From Affinundibacterium fentianense (lineage in GTDB: Bacteria > Pseudomonadota > Gammaproteobacteria > Burkholderiales > Burkholderiaceae_D): 64,000 bases of DNA. The stretch spans positions 186,001 through 250,000 of the forward strand of contig NZ_JAGSPJ010000001.1 of NCBI RefSeq assembly GCF_018139545.1. Direction: 5' to 3'. The position numbers and the translations under genes were made by a program. Each line of letters begins with the position of its first letter. The first letter of the stretch is position 1. Below the pieces are notes generated by a model, which was not told the DNA's origin, ran no database searches, and saw nothing but the letters and a program-made list of their open reading frames with translations. Below, piece by piece: positions 44,758 through 54,852 of this stretch.

Positions 44758-46014
44758 TTACTTATTAAGCTGTTTGACTGCAAATTCACCAGTACCATGG
44801 CGGCGGCGATAACCTTCAAGGAAACGCGCTATCCGTCCTATTGCATCGGTCAAATCGTCCGAGTTTGGTAGAAAAACCACGCGGAAGTGATCCGGTGCGA
44901 TCCAATTAAAGCCAGTGCCCTGCACTAATAAAACACGTTGTTCGACTAACAGATCCTGAATGAAGGCTTGATCATCTTCAATGGGATATATCGTTGGATC
45001 GAGCTTAGGAAACATATACAGTGCTGCTTTCGGTTTCACGCATGAGACTCCGGGTATCGCAGTTAATAGCTTGTGTGCCAAGTCACGTTGTTTACGTAGT
45101 CGGCCACCTGGTCCAACTAGATCCTTGATGCTTTGGTAGCCACCTAACGCCGTTTGGATAGCAAATTGACCTGGAGCATTGGAGCACAAGCGCATCGACG
45201 CCAGCATATTTAAGCCTTCGATGTAATCTTTGGCATGTCTCTTTTCGCCTGAAATAACCAACCAACCAGCGCGATAACCGCAAGCGCGATAATTTTTCGA
45301 TATACCATTTAAGGTTAGAAACAAGACATCATCCGCGAGCGAAGCGATGGATGTATGCTCTGCTTCATCGTACAAAGTTTTGTCGTATATTTCATCAGCA
45401 AACACAATGAGTTGTTTTTCACGGGCGATGTTGACGATTTGCTGCAATACGGAAACGGGATATAAAGCGCCAGTCGGATTATTCGGATTGATGACCACAA
45501 TCGCTTTCGTATTTGGCGTAATTTTGTTTTTAATATCCTCTATATCGGGCATCCAGTCCGCACTTTCATCGCAGATGTAATGAACTGGCTTCCCGCCTGA
45601 AAGACTCACGGCGGCAGTCCATAAAGGATAGTCAGGCGCTGGCACTAGTACTTCGTCTGCGGGATTTAATAATGCATTCATCCCCATCACAATGAGTTCG
45701 GATGCGCCATTTCCGATGTAGATGTCTTCCATCGTAACGCCCTGAATCTTCTTCTCTTGGGTGTAATGCATAATTGCTTTACGCGGCGCGAACATGCCTT
45801 TTGAGTCCGTATAGCCCGCAGCACTTTGCATATTCAAAATCATATCCTGGACGATTTCATCCGGTGGTCCGAAGTTAAACACCGCGAGATTGCCGATGTT
45901 CAATTTAATGATTTTTTGACCCTCCTCTTCCATCTGCTTGGCTTTTTCCAAGACAGGGCCGCGAATGTCATAGCAAACGTCTGCAAGTTTTTGTGATTTC
46001 TGAATGGGGCGCAC
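44758..46014 (-). CDS. alaA: Alanine-type (AlaA/AlaC) PLP-dependent aminotransferase
   Basis: A fold-type I aminotransferase of about 418 residues. The PLP Lys is in NGISKNYRACGYRAGW, with ADEIYDK and NPNNPTGALYP as further hallmarks; closest in pattern to E. coli AlaA, which makes alanine from pyruvate. The GTG at 46014 matches the family start (RPIQKSQKLADVCYD); the frame runs to ATG 46107 and the extra 31 residues are unconserved in character. In the substrate-loop region the usual NPAPF is replaced by NLAVF. Upstream of hom in one operon. Confidence 0.88.
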   Translation of the reverse strand: MRPIQKSQKLADVCYDIRGPVLEKAKQMEEEGQKIIKLNIGNLAVFNFGPPDEIVQDMILNMQSAAGYTDSKGMFAPRKAIMHYTQEKKIQGVTMEDIYIGNGASELIVMGMNALLNPADEVLVPAPDYPLWTAAVSLSGGKPVHYICDESADWMPDIEDIKNKITPNTKAIVVINPNNPTGALYPVSVLQQIVNIAREKQLIVFADEIYDKTLYDEAEHTSIASLADDVLFLTLNGISKNYRACGYRAGWLVISGEKRHAKDYIEGLNMLASMRLCSNAPGQFAIQTALGGYQSIKDLVGPGGRLRKQRDLAHKLLTAIPGVSCVKPKAALYMFPKLDPTIYPIEDDQAFIQDLLVEQRVLLVQGTGFNWIAPDHFRVVFLPNSDDLTDAIGRIARFLEGYRRRHGTGEFAVKQLNK

Positions 46015-46343
46015 GAGACTGCTTTCAAAAAGGGAAATATAAAATGCTGCACTGCCGAATGATCCATTCTGCCCAATGCGACTTATTTTATCAATCTGTT
46101 TTACCAAATTATTTAAGGGTTTTTTGTATTTCAGGATGTTTTACTCTTGATTTTTCGATTAACAGCACAATTTAATCGATTAAATATCGCAATTCTCCGC
46201 AGGAAATCCGCATTGCTTGACGATCGCGCAGACACCAACAAACTCGGTGATCGAGCGACCACATAAAATTCGATCTCAATTGTGGGACGATCCGAAAAAT
46301 TTTAGCGTTCGTAATTTGATCGCCTCATTACCTTACCGTCGCC

Positions 46344-48347
46344 ATGCTGAAATATCTTCTCGAATCCATTGTCGAAGACAAAAAAAATTCCAATCAACTT
46401 AGCCTATTAGCTCAGCTGTTTGCGGCACTAAGGCCGACATCCGGCGATACAAGTTCTCAACTCCCTGCTCTCATTGCGGTGTTGCAAGAAAATCCTGGTC
46501 TAGCGGCAGGCTTACGTGATTCTATTTTGCAGTTGTTTGGCGAACGGCATGCGGTTCTATTACTCGCCACATCGGGGATTTACCCCGCGACCGGCGTGCT
46601 TTCTGAGTCTCTACGTCGTTTCTCCCATAAGTTATTGCCAGAAACCGACGAAGGTACACAGCTAAAAGATGCACTCAGGGAAATTCTGCACGCGAATGAT
46701 GCAAAGTGGCTGGTCGAAACCGATGTGCGTGACTGGCAGCAAATTATTCATCTTCTCGACTTCTGTGCGATTTCACGGCATGAGAATAAGACTTCATTGT
46801 TTGCGGATACGCTGGAAGCCCTGCGTGTTGTCGCACATCGCATAGCCGCAGCCGGCTTGGAACCAGAAATGCTGCGAATTGATCCTTCTTTGGAGAATCA
46901 TGGTTCGCCATTTTCTGGCGTATGCCAAGAAGCACTGGATCTCGCCAAATCGATTGAAATGCAATTTGGTTCGAAAACATATCATGTCGAGACATTAAAG
47001 ATGGATATCGCTCAGATCGAGGTGTTGGTTGAGCAAGCACGAGCTACGATTGCGAAGATTCGCAAACGCGCACAACAACAGGGTGCGAGTTTTCAACTCA
47101 CCTTTCATTTGCGACGTTTGCTGCAACATCTCGACAGATTGTCAACGCTGGGTAAGTTAGTTGCAAGCATCGCGCAGCGCGAGCAAAGTCAATGCGAAGC
47201 ACAGATCGCACAACTTTGGAAAGACCTTGCCGTCGCCGAATGCCAACAAAATAATCTACGTCAATTTTGGAGGCAAAATGCTGAGTTGGTAGCTCTGCGG
47301 GTCACAGAAAATGCGGGTCGCAGCGGTGAACATTACATCACTGAAACTCGTCGCGACTACTTTGCAATGTTAAGAGCTGCCGCGGGAGGTGGTCTGGCGG
47401 TCGCGTTAGTGGCCGCGATCAAAATCAATATTGCAAGTCGTGGATTGGCTCCGCTCGCAGAAGTTCTTGCAAATTGCCTCAATTATGGACTTGGTTTCGT
47501 GTTGATTCATTTGTTGCATTTTGCGGTGGCGACAAAGCAGCCGGCAATGACAGCGAACGCCATTGCCGCAGCAATTGGTGAAATTCAAGATAATCCGCGA
47601 GAACGCCGTCGCGATCTTGAGCCCCTTGTGGATCTTATCGCTCGCACAATTCGAACCCAGCTCGCTGCGATTGTTGGCAATATTGGCTTGGCGATCCCGG
47701 TCGCAATGTTGATTGCGTATTGCGTGCTACAAATGAGTGGATCGCACTTCATTAATCCTGACAAAGCGAAGCACTTGTTGCAGGACATCGATATTTTAAA
47801 ACCGAGTACACTTGTTTTCGGCGGAGTTGCAGGTATTTGCCTTTTTTTGGCGGGCTTGATAGCTGGATATTATGATAACTTGTGCAGCTATAGCCGCATT
47901 CCCGAGCGTCTATTTCGCTTGAAATGGGCACAACGTTGGTTTGGTGTTCCCAGATGGCAGCGATGCTGCGATTACATTCGTAACAATCTTGGCGTCCTCG
48001 CAGGAAACTTCTTTTTAGGCTTTTTACTCGGTGGCGCCAGTGGTTTGGGGGCATTATTGGGACTACCACTTGATGTGCGTCATACCACTTTATCGTCGGC
48101 CATGTGGGGTTATTCCTTATTCGCATTAGACTTCCACTTGTCATGGCAGTTGATAGTCACCACTGCGTTAGGTTTTCTTGGGATTGGTATGATGAACTTA
48201 GCGGTCAGTTTTTATTTGGCGCTATCGGTGGCTTTGCGCGCGCGCAATGTGGATTTCACGCAGCGTATCCATTTATTAAATGCGATTGCCCGCCGCTTTC
48301 TTCGCGCACCAAGGGACTTCTTACTCCCCCCTAAGGCTGGAAAGTGA
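46344..48347 (+). CDS. Gcr-family membrane protein annotated as 'site-specific recombinase'
   Basis: A 667-residue protein with a mostly helical cytosolic N-terminal half and several hydrophobic segments in the C-terminal half (around residues 345-370, 455-475, 490-515, 555-580, 610-640). The sequence pattern matches the pfam 'site-specific recombinase' (Gcr) family of betaproteobacteria and Neisseria. It has no recognisable integrase or resolvase catalytic motif and a membrane role is more likely; the family name is historical. Divergent from alaA, with a 329-base intergenic region (46015-46343) in which I see only promoter-like AT-rich sequence. Confidence 0.8.
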   Translation: MLKYLLESIVEDKKNSNQLSLLAQLFAALRPTSGDTSSQLPALIAVLQENPGLAAGLRDSILQLFGERHAVLLLATSGIYPATGVLSESLRRFSHKLLPETDEGTQLKDALREILHANDAKWLVETDVRDWQQIIHLLDFCAISRHENKTSLFADTLEALRVVAHRIAAAGLEPEMLRIDPSLENHGSPFSGVCQEALDLAKSIEMQFGSKTYHVETLKMDIAQIEVLVEQARATIAKIRKRAQQQGASFQLTFHLRRLLQHLDRLSTLGKLVASIAQREQSQCEAQIAQLWKDLAVAECQQNNLRQFWRQNAELVALRVTENAGRSGEHYITETRRDYFAMLRAAAGGGLAVALVAAIKINIASRGLAPLAEVLANCLNYGLGFVLIHLLHFAVATKQPAMTANAIAAAIGEIQDNPRERRRDLEPLVDLIARTIRTQLAAIVGNIGLAIPVAMLIAYCVLQMSGSHFINPDKAKHLLQDIDILKPSTLVFGGVAGICLFLAGLIAGYYDNLCSYSRIPERLFRLKWAQRWFGVPRWQRCCDYIRNNLGVLAGNFFLGFLLGGASGLGALLGLPLDVRHTTLSSAMWGYSLFALDFHLSWQLIVTTALGFLGIGMMNLAVSFYLALSVALRARNVDFTQRIHLLNAIARRFLRAPRDFLLPPKAGK

Positions 48348-48383
48348 ATCCTTGACTAGATTCACAGCGAAGCGGTAATTGTT

Positions 48384-48412
48384 TTGAGCATCTAGCAGAA
48401 AAAAGCTACAAT
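48384..48412 (+). promoter_or_regulatory. Sigma70-type promoter for the Mth938-like/arn operon
   Basis: TTGAGC (48384-48389), 17-base spacer and TACAAT (48407-48412), about 70 bases before the first gene. No PmrA box is evident nearby, so expression may be constitutive. Confidence 0.6.
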
Positions 48413-48483
48413 GCGCCAGCTTTTCCCTCGCTAATCTCTAGCTAATTCGGGATTGATTTTACAAAAAGACAAACCAACTTGCT

Positions 48484-48861
48484 ATGAAGCTTCACGCCAC
48501 CAATACACAACAATATCAAACAGTGACCGCCTATGATGATGAAGGCGTGGAATTCAACCTTATACGATATGAATACAGTTTAATCGTTTTGCCTGAGGTT
48601 GCGCCAATCGTGTTGTCAGTTTCAAATTTTGAATCGCTACAAGCTGAGCATTTTCGAGAAATTGCTGCAAGCAACCCGGATGTTGTTATCTTGGGAACTG
48701 GAAAAAAGCAGCGTTTTGTCCATCCAAAGCTAATTGCCGACCTGAGCGCACAGCACAAAGGCGTCGAGTGTATGGACAATCAAGCTGCATGCAGAACATA
48801 CAATATTTTGATGACTGAGGGACGGAAAGTCGCGTTGGCCCTAATTTTGGAGAAAACATGA
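48484..48861 (+). CDS. Mth938-like domain (DUF498) protein
   Basis: A 125-residue protein of the Mth938/NDUFAF3-like fold (DUF498). The pattern PDVVILGTGKKQRFVHPKLI near residue 63 is diagnostic. Function in bacteria is not established; the eukaryotic relative assists complex I assembly. Its stop overlaps the arnT start (ATGA), so it is the head gene of the arn operon here, and the two are translationally coupled. Confidence 0.85.
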   Translation: MKLHATNTQQYQTVTAYDDEGVEFNLIRYEYSLIVLPEVAPIVLSVSNFESLQAEHFREIAASNPDVVILGTGKKQRFVHPKLIADLSAQHKGVECMDNQAACRTYNILMTEGRKVALALILEKT

Positions 48862-50573
48862 ATTCGACTTTTTTGAAATCTCCCTACGATAGCCCGAAAA
48901 CTTTGTGGGCGATCCTAATCGGTTTCTTGCTCGTCTGGTTTTATATGCTGGGTGCACGTACTTTAGTGCCTACTGACGAGGGACGGTATGCTGAAATGGC
49001 CCGCGAAATGGTCGCCACGGGCGATTGGATCACTTTGCGGCTGAACGGTATTAAGTATTTTGAAAAGCCGCCGCTCCAAAATTGGATGAATGCTCTCACC
49101 TTTAGCTTATTTGGATTGGGTGATTGGCAAGCCCGTTTGTGGACAGGGATGTGTGGCTTGATTGGCATACTTGCAGCAAGCTACACGGCATTCAAATTGT
49201 TTGGTCAACGCATTGCAATCAACACCGCTTTAGTCCTTGGTTCAAGCTTTTATTGGGCAGCGATGGGTCATATCAATACCTTAGATATGGGTCTTTCGGC
49301 TATGATGACGTTGGCTTTGTGCGGGCTCTTATTGGGGCAGCGTGACGGAGCGAGTCCTAAGGAGCAACGCAACGGCATGTTATTGTGCTGGGCTGGGATG
49401 GCCTTAGCGACCATGTCTAAGGGCTTAATTGGTTTTGTTTTGCCAGGTGCGGTGCTGGTGCTCTATACGATTTGGACACGTGATTTTGGTCTCTGGCTTA
49501 GATTGCATATGGTCAAAGGACTTGTCCTGTTTTTTGCGATCACAGTCCCATGGTTTATCCTCGTTTGGCAGGCAAATCCTGAACACCCGCATTTCTTCTT
49601 TATCCACGAACATTTTCAACGATTTACGAGTACTGTTCACAAACGGGGTGGTGCTTGGTATTACTTTTTCCCATTATTGATAATCGGTGTGGTACCTTGG
49701 CTCGGGCTACTATTGCAAAGTCTTTATGCAAGTGTTCGTAAGGAAGAGCAGCGTTTTCAATCCAAAAAAATGCTGCTGCTTTGGTCTGTATTCATCTTCT
49801 TTTTCTTTAGTATTTCAGGATCTAAACTTCCTTCCTATATCTTGCCGATTTTCCCCGCATTGGCAATCTTAATTGCATGCCAGATAGAGAAGTTGTCCTT
49901 CAATAGCCTGCGTTTAAATGCCGGTATATTGGGATTAATCGGGATCATCGCTTTACTCTTCACGTCTAAAATCGCGGGTCTGGCGAAAAGTGACTACGAG
50001 ATTCCGTTTTATGCAGCAATGATTCCTTGGGCCTATGCCGCTGCGACAATCGCGCTTGTAGGGGGGCTTCTTGGATTTATATTCGTAAGTAAAAACAGGG
50101 ATTTGTCGATACTCTCCGTCGCAATTGGTGCTTACCTCGGCGGCCAAGTTGTGTTTATTGGACACGATCAATGGGGAAAATATAGTGCGGGCGTCTATCA
50201 TTTGGCAGCGATTGAAGCCGAACTAAAGTCGGATACGCCAATCTTTGCGGTCGGCCGCTACGAGCAATCTTTGCCTTTCTATTTGCGCCGAACAACAATC
50301 TTAGTAGAGCATCCAGATGAAATGCAATTTGGTGTTGGTATTCAGCCCGATTTATGGATTCCTAAACGAACTGATTTTTTTATAAAGTGGCGTGATCTGC
50401 ATAAGGAAGGAAAAAGAGCTGTTGCATTTCTCAATCATGAAGTTTATCAATCCATGCTTGATAACGGTCTTCCGATGAAAGTCATCGGTGAAGATCCAAA
50501 ACGGGTGATTGTGGCAATTCCACAGCAATCGGCTCTCATGGAGACGAAAGCAGATCAACCAACAACTCACTGA
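48858..50573 (+). CDS. arnT: Lipid A 4-amino-4-deoxy-L-arabinose transferase ArnT (GT39/PMT family)
   Basis: A 571-residue inner-membrane glycosyltransferase with an N-terminal LVPTDEGRYAEMAREM motif (DEGRYA, acceptor or catalytic Asp) and FEKPPLQNWM, followed by about ten hydrophobic segments and a periplasmic C-terminal domain. It moves L-Ara4N from undecaprenyl phosphate to lipid A, lowering the negative charge and giving polymyxin resistance. Identity is supported by the adjacent arnB, arnC, arnA-part and arnD genes. Starts inside the Mth938-like stop. Confidence 0.88.
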   Translation: MNSTFLKSPYDSPKTLWAILIGFLLVWFYMLGARTLVPTDEGRYAEMAREMVATGDWITLRLNGIKYFEKPPLQNWMNALTFSLFGLGDWQARLWTGMCGLIGILAASYTAFKLFGQRIAINTALVLGSSFYWAAMGHINTLDMGLSAMMTLALCGLLLGQRDGASPKEQRNGMLLCWAGMALATMSKGLIGFVLPGAVLVLYTIWTRDFGLWLRLHMVKGLVLFFAITVPWFILVWQANPEHPHFFFIHEHFQRFTSTVHKRGGAWYYFFPLLIIGVVPWLGLLLQSLYASVRKEEQRFQSKKMLLLWSVFIFFFFSISGSKLPSYILPIFPALAILIACQIEKLSFNSLRLNAGILGLIGIIALLFTSKIAGLAKSDYEIPFYAAMIPWAYAAATIALVGGLLGFIFVSKNRDLSILSVAIGAYLGGQVVFIGHDQWGKYSAGVYHLAAIEAELKSDTPIFAVGRYEQSLPFYLRRTTILVEHPDEMQFGVGIQPDLWIPKRTDFFIKWRDLHKEGKRAVAFLNHEVYQSMLDNGLPMKVIGEDPKRVIVAIPQQSALMETKADQPTTH

Positions 50574-50613
50574 TAATTCACTGACGATTAACTGATTTTT
50601 TAAGATAAAAGAC

Positions 50614-51741
50614 ATGACGACTAGCCAAGCATTTTTGCCGTTCACGAAACCGACGATTGATGAAGAGACGATCAGTGCTGTTGCTGAAGTATTGCGCTCA
50701 GGATGGTTAACCAGCGGTCCCAACGTAAAAGCTTTAGAAACCTTGTTGTCTGAATATTTTGGTGGTCGCCCAGTCCGCACATTCAATTCTGGCACCTGCA
50801 CGATGGAAATCGCTTTGCGAATTGCGGGAATTGGCCCCGGTGATGAAGTGATTACGACCCCGAATTCTTGGGTCGCCACTGCTAACGTCATTATAGAAGT
50901 AGGTGCAACTCCGGTTTTTGTTGACATCGATCCGAAGACACATAATATCGACTTGAACCGTGTGGAGGCCGCAATTACTGACCGAACACGGGCAATTATT
51001 CCTGTTCACATGTGCGGTTTGCCCTGTGACATGGACCAACTATATGCGATCGCAGAGAAGTATAGTTTGCGAGTTGTCGAAGATGCTGCTCAAGCAATAG
51101 GTTCAACTTGGCGAGGACGTCGCATCGGGAGCTTTGGTGACTTTGCCTCTTTCAGTTTTCAAGTCAATAAGAATGTGATGACAGCAGAAGGTGGATGTCT
51201 CGTTTTGAATAATGACGAAGAAGCACGTCTGGCAGAAAAATATCGCTTGCAAGGGGTTTCTCGCTCTGGCTTGGATGGTATTGATGTAGATGTTCTAGGT
51301 GGTAAATACAATATGACAGATATTGCAGCCGCGATCGGTCTAGGTCAAATGAGACGGCTCGAAGAATTCAATACAAAACGACACCAGCTCGCGCAACATT
51401 ACTTTGAATGCTTTGGCTCGCAATTCGAAGAGCAAACTGGCGCTGAGTTACCGGTAGCCGACTTTACCGACTCCAATTGGCATATGTTTCATATCGTTCT
51501 ACCAGAGCGTGTTGTTCGCGCCAATTTTATGCAGCAAATGTTAGATCTAGGCATAGGTTTAGGTTACCACTATCGTGCGATTCACCTGTTTACTTTATAT
51601 CGTGAACGCGGTTTCACCGATGGCATGTTTCCAATCGCCGAACGTATTGGCAAGCAAATTGTGACCTTGCCTTTGTTTCCTGCGATGAATGAAAGTGATG
51701 TCGAACGGGTAGTGTCTGCTGTAAAATCTTGCCTACAATAA
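50614..51741 (+). CDS. arnB: UDP-4-amino-4-deoxy-L-arabinose-oxoglutarate aminotransferase ArnB (DegT/DnrJ family)
   Basis: A 375-residue PLP aminotransferase of the DegT/DnrJ/EryC1 family. FNSGTCTMEIAL is the sugar/PLP-contact loop, VVEDAAQAIGS the cofactor Asp region and FQVNKNVMTAEGG the Lys region near residue 188. It converts UDP-4-keto-pentose to UDP-L-Ara4N. It stands between arnT (40 bases) and arnC (20 bases). Confidence 0.9.
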   Translation: MTTSQAFLPFTKPTIDEETISAVAEVLRSGWLTSGPNVKALETLLSEYFGGRPVRTFNSGTCTMEIALRIAGIGPGDEVITTPNSWVATANVIIEVGATPVFVDIDPKTHNIDLNRVEAAITDRTRAIIPVHMCGLPCDMDQLYAIAEKYSLRVVEDAAQAIGSTWRGRRIGSFGDFASFSFQVNKNVMTAEGGCLVLNNDEEARLAEKYRLQGVSRSGLDGIDVDVLGGKYNMTDIAAAIGLGQMRRLEEFNTKRHQLAQHYFECFGSQFEEQTGAELPVADFTDSNWHMFHIVLPERVVRANFMQQMLDLGIGLGYHYRAIHLFTLYRERGFTDGMFPIAERIGKQIVTLPLFPAMNESDVERVVSAVKSCLQ

Positions 51742-51761
51742 TTTCTCAGCAGAAAAATACA

Positions 51762-52718
51762 ATGCATCCTGAACTTTCCGTCGTCATCCCTGTTTACAAT
51801 GAAGAAGCGGGACTCGCCAAACTCTATGCTCGGTTATATCCCGCACTTGATAAATTGGCCGAACGTGGCATTCGATATGAAGTGGTTTTTGTCAATGACG
51901 GAAGTCGCGATCGATCGGCCGAAATTCTTTCGGATCAGTATCGCGCTCGGCCTGACGTAACCCGTGTGGTTCTATTTAATGGAAACTACGGCCAGCATAT
52001 GGCGATTTTGGCTGGTTTCCAGGCGACTCGTGGTGATATCGTGGTCACACTGGACGCTGATCTTCAAAATCCTCCTGAAGAAATAGGCGCTTTGGTCGAC
52101 AAGATGCGTGAAGGTTATGACTACGTCGGCTCAATTCGCCGCAAACGCCAAGACGCTGCATGGCGTACCTACTTATCCAAGGCAATGAATCGTATCCGCG
52201 AAAAAATCACCCGAATCAAAATTACCGATCAGGGCAATATGTTGCGAGCATACGGACGCAATGTCATTAATTTGATCAATCAGTGTCGCGAAGTAAATAC
52301 CTTTGTGCCTGCTTTGGCCTATACTTTTGCAAGAAAACCAACGGAAATTGTGGTTGAACACGAAGAGCGTACGGCAGGAGAATCAAAGTATTCGTTCTAC
52401 AGCTTGATTCGCCTCAATTTTGACTTGATGACCGGTTTCTCGATTATGCCTTTGCAATTATTTTCGATGCTGGGCATGGTCTTATCGGGCTTATCTGGGG
52501 CCTTGGTTGTGCTTTTGTTAATTCGGCGTTTTTTCTTGGGCGCTGAGGCTGAGGGGCTCTTTACATTGTTTGCCATTGCATTTTTTATGATGGGGGTAAT
52601 TCTGTTTGGAATTGGCCTATTGGGTGAATATGTCGGCCGCATTTACCAACAAGTTCAAGGGCGACCTCGATTTGTAATTCAAACAATTCTCGAGGAAAAA
52701 CCTGAGGATGCTGCCTAA
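51762..52718 (+). CDS. arnC: Undecaprenyl-phosphate Ara4FN transferase ArnC (GT2)
   Basis: A 318-residue GT2 glycosyltransferase. ELSVVIPVYNEEAGL opens the nucleotide-binding domain; LDADLQNPPEEI holds the DxD-type Asp pair; two C-terminal transmembrane segments (about 230-255 and 268-290) place it at the inner membrane. It loads Ara4-formyl-N on undecaprenyl phosphate. ATG 51762 is chosen over an upstream TTG at 51729 on family alignment. Its stop lies just before the formyltransferase start. Confidence 0.88.
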   Translation: MHPELSVVIPVYNEEAGLAKLYARLYPALDKLAERGIRYEVVFVNDGSRDRSAEILSDQYRARPDVTRVVLFNGNYGQHMAILAGFQATRGDIVVTLDADLQNPPEEIGALVDKMREGYDYVGSIRRKRQDAAWRTYLSKAMNRIREKITRIKITDQGNMLRAYGRNVINLINQCREVNTFVPALAYTFARKPTEIVVEHEERTAGESKYSFYSLIRLNFDLMTGFSIMPLQLFSMLGMVLSGLSGALVVLLLIRRFFLGAEAEGLFTLFAIAFFMMGVILFGIGLLGEYVGRIYQQVQGRPRFVIQTILEEKPEDAA

Positions 52719-52719
52719 C

Positions 52720-53667
52720 ATGAACGTTTCGATGACAGGTCAAAACACAAATTTAGGTCAAACAGCTGTTGTCTTTGCATATCACAGCGTGGGTGTGCGA
52801 AGCATTAAAACCTTGTTGGCGCGTGGCATTCACATACAACTTGTAGTAAGTCACGACGACAATCCAAATGAGACCATCTGGTTTGAGTCCGTTGCCGCCT
52901 TATGTCTTGAGTACGGAATTCCCCGTATCGCACCCGACAATCCGAACACTGCCGAAACGATTGACCAAATTAAAGCGATCAATCCCGACTTCATCTTTAG
53001 TTTCTATTACCGGAATATGCTTTCGGAAGAGGTGCTCTGTCTGGCAAAAAATGGTGCCTATAATTTGCACGGTTCTTTATTGCCCAAATATCGTGGGCGC
53101 GTCCCAGTGAATTGGGCAGTATTACACGGGGAAACTGAAACTGGAGTGACTTTGCACGAGATGACGGCTAAGCCTGATGCGGGAGCAATCATCGCACAGA
53201 CTGCCGTCCCTATCTTGCCAGATGACACGGCTTTCGAGGTTTTTGGTAAGTTGACTGTGGCAGCTGAACAGACTTTGTGGAATGCCCTTCCTGCATTAAT
53301 CGCTGGAAATGCCAAGCGATTAGAAAATAATTTGGCATTAGGTAGCTATTTTAGCGGTCGCAAGCCAGAAGATGGTCGAATAGACTGGAGCCGAACCGCA
53401 CAGGAAGTCTACAACTTACATCGTGCCGTTGCCCCGCCCTATCCTGGCGCATTCACCGATGTGAATGGTCAACGTTTTGTGATAGAAAAGGCAAGGTTAA
53501 TCAATCCTTTCACCACAAAAATTCCTGCGCATTTGCCGCAAGGCATATCTGTAGTGGATAATGTTACCTTTGGGGTTTGTGGCGATGGCAACGCGATTCA
53601 AATTTTGGCCTTGCAACTTGATGGCCGGACATTAGATAGTGCGTCGCTCTCAACTTTATTTGCTTGA
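52720..53667 (+). CDS. UDP-Ara4N formyltransferase (ArnA N-terminal half as separate gene)
   Basis: A protein of about 315 residues with the formyl-transferase domain of ArnA. HGSLLPKYRGRVPVNWAVLHG carries the catalytic His, with the Asn just before it (YNLHGS), and KPDAGAIIAQ the catalytic Asp. It uses 10-formyl-THF to formylate UDP-L-Ara4N. In enterobacteria this domain is fused to the UDP-glucuronate decarboxylase; here it is a gene of its own. ATGs at 52708 (overlapping the arnC stop) and 52732 are alternatives; GAGG near 52705 supports 52720. Confidence 0.87.
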   Translation: MNVSMTGQNTNLGQTAVVFAYHSVGVRSIKTLLARGIHIQLVVSHDDNPNETIWFESVAALCLEYGIPRIAPDNPNTAETIDQIKAINPDFIFSFYYRNMLSEEVLCLAKNGAYNLHGSLLPKYRGRVPVNWAVLHGETETGVTLHEMTAKPDAGAIIAQTAVPILPDDTAFEVFGKLTVAAEQTLWNALPALIAGNAKRLENNLALGSYFSGRKPEDGRIDWSRTAQEVYNLHRAVAPPYPGAFTDVNGQRFVIEKARLINPFTTKIPAHLPQGISVVDNVTFGVCGDGNAIQILALQLDGRTLDSASLSTLFA

Positions 53668-53760
53668 GTCATTGCGCTTAAATTCCCTCGCCTACCACTC
53701 TGTCTGCCATGACGAGTGGTGCCGCTCCTAACCGTTTTTTTACATTTCAGAGAAATTATT

Positions 53761-54801
53761 ATGAAAAAAGTCCTCATCCTTGGCGTGAATGGTTTTATTG
53801 GTCATCACCTCTCTAAACGTATTCTAGAAACGACGGATTGGGAAGTGTATGGAATGGATATGCAAACGGAGCGATTAGGTGATTTGATCAATCATCCACG
53901 TATGCATTTTTTTGAAGGCGACATCACCATCAACAAGGAATGGGTGGAATACCATGTCAAAAAATGTGATGTGATTTTGCCCTTGGTCGCAATCGCCACG
54001 CCATCTACCTACGTTAAACAACCGTTGCGCGTTTTTGAACTTGATTTCGAAGCTAACCTCCCAATCGTACGTTCAGCAGCAAAGTACGGCAAACACTTGG
54101 TATTCCCATCGACATCTGAAGTGTATGGCATGTGCCATGATGAAGAATTCGATCCAGAGAACTCTGAACTAATCTGTGGCCCAATCAATAAACCACGCTG
54201 GATTTATTCCTGCGCAAAGCAATTGATGGACCGTGTTATTTGGGGTTACGGGATGGAAGGTCTGAATTTCACTTTGTTCCGCCCTTTCAATTGGATTGGC
54301 GCTGGTTTGGATTCAATTCATACTCCTAAAGAAGGCTCCTCGCGCGTTGTGACGCAATTTTTCGGCCATATTGTTCGCGGTGAAAATATTTCTTTAGTCG
54401 ATGGCGGCGCGCAAAAACGTGCATTCACTTACATTGATGACGGAATTGATGCTTTGGTTCGGATTATTGCCAATAAAGATGGCGTGGCGTCCGGAAAAAT
54501 CTACAATATTGGTAATCCTAGTAACAATCACTCCATTCGAGAGCTCGCGACGATGATGTTGGAATTGGCCTCCGAATATCCAGAATATGCCGAGTCCGCT
54601 AAGAAAGTGCAGTTAACTGAAACTACTTCGACTGCATATTATGGTGGTGGTTATCAAGACGTGAAGAACCGCGTGCCAAAAATTACCAATACCTGTGAAG
54701 AATTGGGATGGGCACCGACCACCACAATGGCAGAGTCAATGCGCCACATTTTTGACGCTTATCGTAGCCAAGTTGCGCAGGCACGCGCTTTAATGGATTA
54801 A
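53761..54801 (+). CDS. UDP-glucuronate decarboxylase (ArnA C-terminal half as separate gene)
   Basis: A 346-residue short-chain dehydrogenase/reductase-fold enzyme. GVNGFIGHHLSKRI is the NAD site, PSTSEVYGMCHDEEFDPEN the substrate loop and WIYSCAKQLMDRVIWGYG the Tyr-xxx-Lys catalytic pair, matching the decarboxylase half of ArnA that oxidises UDP-GlcA to UDP-4-keto-pentose. Starts at ATG 53761. It lies 93 bases after the formyltransferase gene and is followed by a strong terminator before arnD. Confidence 0.88.
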   Translation: MKKVLILGVNGFIGHHLSKRILETTDWEVYGMDMQTERLGDLINHPRMHFFEGDITINKEWVEYHVKKCDVILPLVAIATPSTYVKQPLRVFELDFEANLPIVRSAAKYGKHLVFPSTSEVYGMCHDEEFDPENSELICGPINKPRWIYSCAKQLMDRVIWGYGMEGLNFTLFRPFNWIGAGLDSIHTPKEGSSRVVTQFFGHIVRGENISLVDGGAQKRAFTYIDDGIDALVRIIANKDGVASGKIYNIGNPSNNHSIRELATMMLELASEYPEYAESAKKVQLTETTSTAYYGGGYQDVKNRVPKITNTCEELGWAPTTTMAESMRHIFDAYRSQVAQARALMD

Positions 54802-54852
54802 ACAGAAAGCCCAGTATGTTTCATCTTGTAGGATGAAATTGGTCAAAATTTC

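Noticed and set aside
46344-48347. Gcr-family gene as a mobile-element recombinase
   Set aside because: The family name is historical; the protein has membrane segments and no recombinase catalytic motif, and lies among housekeeping genes.
53690-53745. CCACTC/GAGTGG hairpin before the UDP-glucuronate decarboxylase gene as a terminator
   Set aside because: The stem is only 6 bp with a 13-base loop and the T-run is 14 bases away, too weak to claim.
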